Below, piece by piece: positions 58,908-64,000 of a DNA stretch of 64,000 nt. The DNA lies in assembly GCF_003943615.1 (NCBI RefSeq), contig NZ_RJPZ01000003.1, positions 263,010 through 327,009 on the forward strand. The letters run 5' to 3'. Under the pieces are notes generated by a model. That model ran no database searches and was not told where the DNA came from. It worked only from the letters and a program-made list of their open reading frames with translations. The position numbers and the translations under genes were made by a program. The stretch comes from Streptococcus australis (GTDB taxonomy: Bacteria; Bacillota; Bacilli; Lactobacillales; Streptococcaceae). The first letter of the stretch is position 1, and every line of letters begins with the position of its first letter.

Positions 58908-61496
58908 ATGAAATTTAAAAACTATTTATCACACCCCATCATATTTTACTTTACAGCTTTTTTACTTCCCTTTACAATCTTATTTTTTGTCTACCTCAGT
59001 CAAGGTATTTATTGGGGTAGTGAAACTTCTCCTTTATTAGGCGATGGTTTTCATCAATACGTTATTTTTGACGTTACCTTACGAAATATTTTACACGGAA
59101 CCGACAGCCTTTTTTACAGCTTTACAAGTGGACTTGGCTTGAATTTTTACGCCCTTTCTAGCTATTATTTGGGCAGTTTTTTATCTCCCTTTGTCTTCTT
59201 CTTTGACAGTTTATCCATGGTTGATTCCGTCTATCTCTTTACACTGATAAAAATAGGATTGATAGGGCTGTCAACCTATCATTCCATTAAGGAAATCTAT
59301 CCTCAACTACAAAAATTCTTGATCCTTTCACTGTCAACTTCATTCGCTTTAATGAGTTTTTCTATCAGCCAGATTGAAATCAAAACCTGGCTCGATGTCT
59401 TTATTTTAGCTCCTCTTATTCTGTTGGGTTTACACCGTCTAATGACTCAAAAGAAGCGCGTCCTCTACTTTACAAGCTTGACAATCCTCTTCATCCAGAA
59501 TTATTATTTTGGTTTTATGATGGCCCTCTTCTTAACTTTATGGTATTGTACGCAACTTTCTTGGGACTTTAAAAAAAGAATATCTTCTTTCTTAGACTTT
59601 ACAGTTGTGTCAATTTTAGCGGGGATCACTAGCTTGATCATGATTTACCCCACTCTTTTAGATTTACGAACTCATGGGGAAAACTTTACCAAAATTACAA
59701 GAACCTTTACAGAAAATAGTTGGTACTTAGACGTCTTTGCAAAAAACTTAATTGGTAGCTTCGACACAACAAAGTATGGGGCTATTCCTATGATCTATGT
59801 TGGTCTCTTCCCATTTTTACTTGCCTTTCTATTTTTCTTTGTCAAATCGATTCGGTTTCACGTGAAACTAGCCTATTTGACTTTATTAGTCATTCTTATT
59901 GCAAGCTTCTATTTACAAGCTTTAGATTTATTCTGGCAGGGGATGCATGCTCCTAATATGTTTCTTCACCGTTATGCCTGGCTATTTTCATTGACTATTT
60001 TGTTTATGGCAGCAGAAGTCCTCAATCGGATAAAAGAAATCAATTGGCATCGACTCAGTCTAGCTTTTAGTCTAGTTAGCATTGGATTTATTCTTACTTT
60101 TATCTATCGCAAGCACTATCATTTCTTAACAAGCAGTCATTATGTATTGACACTAGAATTCCTCCTTGTATTTTTTACTGTGACACTCGCCTTTACAGTT
60201 CGTAAACTTTCTTATTCCATTTTTTCTGGTGTGATTCTTTTCTTCTGTCTCTTTGAAATCAGTATAAACAGTTATTATCAGATAGATGGGATTGCAAATG
60301 AATGGGTATTTGCAGCTCGTTCTTCCTATCAAGGAAAGATTCCAGCAATTGATAAGTTGACATCAAGTTTACAGGATGATCAAAATTTCTACCGTACAGA
60401 GATTCTCCAACCTCAAACAGGTAATGACAGTATGAAATACAATTTTAGAGGGATATCCCAATTTTCATCTGTCAGAAATACAGATACCAGTTCGACCTTG
60501 GACAAGCTTGGTTTTAAATCAGATGGAACGAACTTAAACTTACGCTATCAAAACAATACTTTACTAATGGATAGTCTGTTCGGGATCAAATACAATATTA
60601 CAGATAGAAATCCTCAAAAGTTTGCTTTTCATAAATTGGAAACTCAAGGAAGTCAGACACTATATCAAAATGAAAAAGCTCTTTCACTAGCATTTCTAAC
60701 AGCAAGTCCCTACAAGGATATCCAATTTTCTAATCTAACCTTGGATAACCAAAAGAATTTTCTAAATCAGTTAACAGGCCAATCCTTAACTTTCTATCAG
60801 CGATTACAGCCACTGAAAACTAATTCAGACAATCCTTCTCAAGGACCTCAAAAGGCTAAAGTTGAAGCAGACAGTTTTCTAACTTATGCCAGTATCGAAT
60901 ATGAGCTCTACGTTCAAAATGATAGTCAACTTTATGTGAACCTTCCTTCTTTAGAATTTGAGAATGAAGATTATACTGACGTTGAAATCATCACGAATGG
61001 CCAAGTCAACCGCTATACAACAGACAATGTATTTCCCTTCTTCTCCATTGGTCACTTTAAAGCAGGAGAAACTGTTAAGATTCGAATTGCCTTCCCTGAA
61101 AATTCGACAGTAACCTTCCAAAATCCAGAATTTTTTGCTTTGAACCTTCAAGCCTACCAAGAAGCTTTTGAAGCATTACACCATCAAGAAGTTCATGTAC
61201 AAACCAAAGGAAATACTGTCACTGCAGATTTTACAGCAGATCATCATACAAGTCTCTTTTTCACGCTTCCGTATGATAAAGGGTGGACAGCGACGATGAA
61301 TGATCAGCCTGTCCCTATTCGAAGAGCCCAAAAAGGATTCATGGCTGTTGATGTCCCTAAAGGAAAAGGACAGGTTATTCTACAATTTATTCCACATGGG
61401 TTGAAAGAAGGAACCATCGCTTTCCTACTTGGGATCCTTTCCTTCGCTGGCTACAATGCTATTCGAAATAGATCTCGATCCTCAAAAAATCAGTAA
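58908..61496 (+). CDS. YfhO family polytopic membrane protein
   Basis: 862 residues from the ATG at 58908; a TTG 27 bases earlier lies within the hairpin and is unlikely. Around 12-14 hydrophobic segments in the first 470 residues, then a large extracytoplasmic domain (about 470-840) and a last helix near the C-terminus. YfhO proteins are GT-C-like and linked to glycosylation of lipoteichoic acid in Bacillus and Listeria. The role here is by family only. The ribosome site is weak. Confidence 0.82.
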   Translation: MKFKNYLSHPIIFYFTAFLLPFTILFFVYLSQGIYWGSETSPLLGDGFHQYVIFDVTLRNILHGTDSLFYSFTSGLGLNFYALSSYYLGSFLSPFVFFFDSLSMVDSVYLFTLIKIGLIGLSTYHSIKEIYPQLQKFLILSLSTSFALMSFSISQIEIKTWLDVFILAPLILLGLHRLMTQKKRVLYFTSLTILFIQNYYFGFMMALFLTLWYCTQLSWDFKKRISSFLDFTVVSILAGITSLIMIYPTLLDLRTHGENFTKITRTFTENSWYLDVFAKNLIGSFDTTKYGAIPMIYVGLFPFLLAFLFFFVKSIRFHVKLAYLTLLVILIASFYLQALDLFWQGMHAPNMFLHRYAWLFSLTILFMAAEVLNRIKEINWHRLSLAFSLVSIGFILTFIYRKHYHFLTSSHYVLTLEFLLVFFTVTLAFTVRKLSYSIFSGVILFFCLFEISINSYYQIDGIANEWVFAARSSYQGKIPAIDKLTSSLQDDQNFYRTEILQPQTGNDSMKYNFRGISQFSSVRNTDTSSTLDKLGFKSDGTNLNLRYQNNTLLMDSLFGIKYNITDRNPQKFAFHKLETQGSQTLYQNEKALSLAFLTASPYKDIQFSNLTLDNQKNFLNQLTGQSLTFYQRLQPLKTNSDNPSQGPQKAKVEADSFLTYASIEYELYVQNDSQLYVNLPSLEFENEDYTDVEIITNGQVNRYTTDNVFPFFSIGHFKAGETVKIRIAFPENSTVTFQNPEFFALNLQAYQEAFEALHHQEVHVQTKGNTVTADFTADHHTSLFFTLPYDKGWTATMNDQPVPIRRAQKGFMAVDVPKGKGQVILQFIPHGLKEGTIAFLLGILSFAGYNAIRNRSRSSKNQ

Positions 61497-61509
61497 AGAT
61501 GCATCATAA

Positions 61510-61687
61510 AGAGGCTGGGACAAAAGTCCTAGCCTCTCAATTGTCTTTGGATTGTCGAGCAATACGCAGTGGTTGAGTGAGCTCTACTAGGCTGATTTCA
61601 TCAGCTTTTATAGCCCTACTCAACTGTGCAGAGGTGGGACTACGAAATCGAATTCTAACGAATGACCGATTTCTGTCCCACTCTCTC
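61510..61687 (+). repeat. 180-bp structured repeat, copy 3
   Basis: Same orientation as the copy at 25.9 kb: starts GAGGCTGGGAC and ends GTCCCACTCTCT. It fills the gap between the YfhO gene and the convergent tRNA pair. Confidence 0.85.
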
Positions 61688-61690
61688 TTA

Positions 61691-61725
61691 TTTTAAACAA
61701 AAAAAGCATCCCTTAGGATGCTAGT
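61691..61725 (-). terminator. Terminator after tRNA-Asn
   Basis: Minus strand: GCATCC, short loop, GGGATGC then TTTTTTTG. It ends the comDE-tRNA transcription unit or the tRNA transcript. Confidence 0.7.
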
Positions 61726-61729
61726 TTAG

Positions 61730-61803
61730 CTCCGCCAGTAGGACTCGAACCTACGACATCATGATTAACAGTCATGCGCTACTACCAACTGAGCTATGGC
61801 GGA
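61730..61803 (-). tRNA. tRNA-Asn (GUU)
   Basis: 74 nt cloverleaf on the minus strand: acceptor TCCGCCA/TGGCGGA, anticodon loop CTGTTAA with GTT anticodon, T-loop GGTTCGAGTCC, discriminator G. CCA is not encoded. Confidence 0.95.
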
Positions 61804-61811
61804 ATGAGATA

Positions 61812-61883
61812 TAGTCCGTACGGGATTCGAACCCGTGTTACCGCCGTGAAAAGGCGGTGTCTTAACCCCTTGACCAACGGACC
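61812..61883 (-). tRNA. tRNA-Glu (UUC)
   Basis: 72 nt on the minus strand: begins GGTCCGTTGGTCAAG, anticodon loop CTTTTCA with TTC anticodon, T-loop GGTTCGAATCC, discriminator A. CCA not encoded. It lies 47 bases after comE, as in pneumococcus. Confidence 0.95.
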
Positions 61884-61930
61884 ATGTCATTAACAGAACA
61901 TATCCCATTATACCATCGATTCAAAAATTG

Positions 61931-62683
61931 TCAACCCTTTTTCTGTATTTTATTTAATAATTCTTCGACCCTTTTCACCTGTGTACGAGAGACAGGGCAA
62001 GATGTCTCCTCTTCTAACATCAAGAGTCTCTTGCGACGATCAAAATTGACAATCATTCTTTGATTGACTAGATAGGACTGATTGGGACTAAAGAAATGAT
62101 TGTCAACATCTTTTTCAAGTATATCCTTGATAGTCCCTAAAAATTCCTTTTGAAAATTCTTTCCAACAAGTCGCAATTTGTGGGAAACTCCAGTTGTCTC
62201 AATGTACAATATATCTCGATATGGAACTCGAATTTCCATATTTTTGAAACTATACTCAAAGAAATCAACGATATTTTTATTTTCAATCACATTTTTCTTT
62301 AAGTAGAGAATACACTCTCGAATTTTTTCTTTAAACAAGTTTTCATTCAGTGTTTTCTCAATAAATTCAAGAGCTGATACCTTGTAACGATAGGTAATAG
62401 TAGCAAATTCCGATTTCGTCGTGATAAAGGCAATGATCGCAAAAGGATTGACCTCACGAATCATTTGAGCTGCCTTGATACCAGCTTTTTCATCCCCTTT
62501 GATATCAATATCAAGGAAGAAAAGCTGATGAAAATCACCATTGGTTAGATACTCCTTCAGTTCAGTTATTTTACTGGTGGAAACAATATTTAATCGTAGG
62601 CCTTCCTCCTCAGCGATAGCTTTCACATGTTTCTCTACTCGAACTTGTTGAGAAATTTCGTCCTCTAGCAATACAATATTCAT
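61931..62683 (-). CDS. comE: Competence response regulator ComE
   Basis: 250 residues. Receiver domain (about 1-125) with Asp58 in FFLDID as phosphoacceptor. A LytTR DNA-binding domain (about 140-245) contains DILYIETTGVSHKLRLVGKNF. ComE binds direct repeats upstream of early competence genes, including comC and comA. The ATG immediately follows the comD stop codon. Confidence 0.94.
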   Translation of the reverse strand: MNIVLLEDEISQQVRVEKHVKAIAEEEGLRLNIVSTSKITELKEYLTNGDFHQLFFLDIDIKGDEKAGIKAAQMIREVNPFAIIAFITTKSEFATITYRYKVSALEFIEKTLNENLFKEKIRECILYLKKNVIENKNIVDFFEYSFKNMEIRVPYRDILYIETTGVSHKLRLVGKNFQKEFLGTIKDILEKDVDNHFFSPNQSYLVNQRMIVNFDRRKRLLMLEEETSCPVSRTQVKRVEELLNKIQKKG

Positions 62684-64000
62684 CTATCTTCCTTTCTCTC
62701 CAATAACTAAGCTCTGCGTAAATCTTCCATTGATTAATTCTGTCTCTAGAAAAATAGCAGCATATTCTCCAATAAGATCTTTTACAATCGCAAGGCCCAT
62801 TCCTCTACGATCCCCTTTAGTTGAAAATCCCTTTTCATAGAGTCGATTCCAATTAATCGGCTCATCAGAAATAGAGTTCTTTATAATCAAATGCACTCCA
62901 TTTGGCATATTAAAAACCGCTATTTGAACTTCTTTTTCTTGACTCATTTTAGCAGCTTCAATTGCATTATTGACTAAAATTCCGACAGTTCGTACGAGAT
63001 CCAACAATCTCATTGGAACCTTTTCAATAATGTCTTCTGTTTCAAAGGTCAATTTGACACCCATTTCCTCTGCATAGATCCACCCCCTACTTAGGATACT
63101 TCTCAAAGCAGAATCTCGAATATTTCCTAGGTCAAATCCTGTATATTCTTCTTTTTGGAGTTGGCCATAGCATTCCTCAAGAACATCTTTTTGAATTCGT
63201 TTAATATCCTCAATATTCTCTTCCTCAATCGCCAAATTTAAGGAAGTGATAATATTTCCAAAATCATGACGAAAACCTTTTAATTCTAAATAGAGGCCTT
63301 GAATTTTATTCATATACTGTTCCATTTGGCGCTGTTCAAACCTCTTTTGCTTCAACTCCATTTTCTTTTCATACCAATCTCGAACTGTCTTCATCTGAAC
63401 CATGGTTCCGATAAACATCAAGAAACAAATCGTTGCTACCATACTACCAAAACTATTGAAATGACCAATATCACTTATCCAATGAGAAGCATTCAATACT
63501 ATGGTTAAAATAAGATAACTAACAATCAATTGCTGGACAAATTTCTTAAAAACCCGCTCTTTAAAATAGAGAAGATTCACTTCGAGAATGGTTAATAACT
63601 TCATGATTAAAACAAGTGAGATAATTCGGATAGTCAAAAAATAATAGTCAGAGTATTGGTGAATTATACTATCGCCAAAAACAGAAGAAGTGATTACAGA
63701 TAAAAATGTATCTGTACTTTCAACTGCTAAATAAATGACGAATGAATATAAAATAGCTATCTGACGTTGAAGATTACAAATAAAATAGTAATAAAGATAC
63801 AGAAATAGTGGCCATAAACATAACATTAGATAATCGATATTTAAATCAAAGTAATCTAAGAACATTGTAGTCAAAAATACAACAACAATGCCTAATCCTA
63901 AAATGAATCTATGACTGTACTTGTTAAGTTTTTGATCAATTTTTAAAAAAGATAAAATAATTGTAAAAATAGTTAAAATTGAGAATAGGGTATTTAGAAA
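62684..64000 (-). CDS. comD: Competence histidine kinase ComD (N-terminus cut by window edge)
   Basis: The frame is open to the window end, so 439 codons are seen and the true start is outside; the TTG at 63874 is not the start because coding-type hydrophobic sequence continues upstream (FLNTLFSILTIF). HPK10-type sensor: six or seven membrane helices, then a dimerisation helix with phosphoacceptor His in GFRHDFGN (His codon 63268..63266), and an ATPase domain with NNAIEAA and RRGMGLAIVKDL. It senses competence-stimulating peptide exported by ComAB and phosphorylates ComE. Confidence 0.93.
   Translation of the reverse strand, partial: FLNTLFSILTIFTIILSFLKIDQKLNKYSHRFILGLGIVVVFLTTMFLDYFDLNIDYLMLCLWPLFLYLYYYFICNLQRQIAILYSFVIYLAVESTDTFLSVITSSVFGDSIIHQYSDYYFLTIRIISLVLIMKLLTILEVNLLYFKERVFKKFVQQLIVSYLILTIVLNASHWISDIGHFNSFGSMVATICFLMFIGTMVQMKTVRDWYEKKMELKQKRFEQRQMEQYMNKIQGLYLELKGFRHDFGNIITSLNLAIEEENIEDIKRIQKDVLEECYGQLQKEEYTGFDLGNIRDSALRSILSRGWIYAEEMGVKLTFETEDIIEKVPMRLLDLVRTVGILVNNAIEAAKMSQEKEVQIAVFNMPNGVHLIIKNSISDEPINWNRLYEKGFSTKGDRRGMGLAIVKDLIGEYAAIFLETELINGRFTQSLVIGEKGR

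Overview
The window is a 64 kb piece of a low-GC streptococcal chromosome. Protein families, gene order (recF-guaB-trpS-ABC-F-YfhO-tRNAs-comE-comD; ecfA1/A2/T-pgsA-ymfH-ymfF; sdaAB-sdaAA with a LysM gene; dnaC-rplI-gdpP; the mal cluster) and the pneumococcus-like ComA, ComE and ComD all point to a viridans species of the mitis/sanguinis group. The sequence alone does not fix the species. I see no prophage, insertion sequence, CRISPR array or rRNA. This is core chromosome, probably near the origin, because recF and comDE lie near it in relatives.

Layout. 1-3.8 kb: argR (cut by the left edge) divergent from argS, then small genes and an NrdI flavodoxin. 3.9-15.8 kb: maltodextrin cluster, with malQ-malP leaving leftward and malX-C-D-A-R-pulA rightward from one control region carrying four GAAAACGTTTGC-like operators. 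15.8-23.6 kb: a YitT protein, aspS and the dltXABCD operon for D-alanylation of teichoic acid. 23.7-29.6 kb: an S41 peptidase-like protein, a lipoprotein, and a YhgE/Pip membrane protein divergent from a TetR regulator. 29.6-33.2 kb: comB and comA, which process and export competence peptide. 33.4-38.7 kb: rpsD, veg, dnaC, rplI, gdpP. 38.9-42.6 kb: mnmG, a NUDIX gene and mnmA. 42.8-46.5 kb: two LysM wall enzymes flanking the serine dehydratase genes. 46.7-53.9 kb: ECF transporter core, pgsA, two M16 peptidase homologues, yaaA and recF. 54.1-61.5 kb: guaB, trpS behind a tryptophan T-box, an ABC-F protein and a YfhO protein. 61.7-64 kb: tRNA-Asn, tRNA-Glu, comE and comD (comD runs off the right edge).

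How the genes work together. The mal genes import maltodextrins and break them down inside the cell (MalX/C/D uptake, MalQ/MalP/PulA degradation, MalR control); the transporter ATPase must be encoded elsewhere. comA/comB export the peptide sensed by ComD and relayed by ComE. The Dlt, YfhO, LysM and Pip proteins act at the cell envelope. mnmA and mnmG modify the same tRNA wobble uridine.

The least explained signals are non-coding: a roughly 180-bp structured repeat whose three full copies all lie between convergent transcription units; an identical spaced promoter architecture in front of the two LysM genes; a perfect DnaA-box palindrome below the dlt operon; a WalR-like box with no obvious target upstream of rpsD; paired direct-repeat hairpins with matching base changes in the mnmA leader; and a 95-nt hairpin inside the mal operon.
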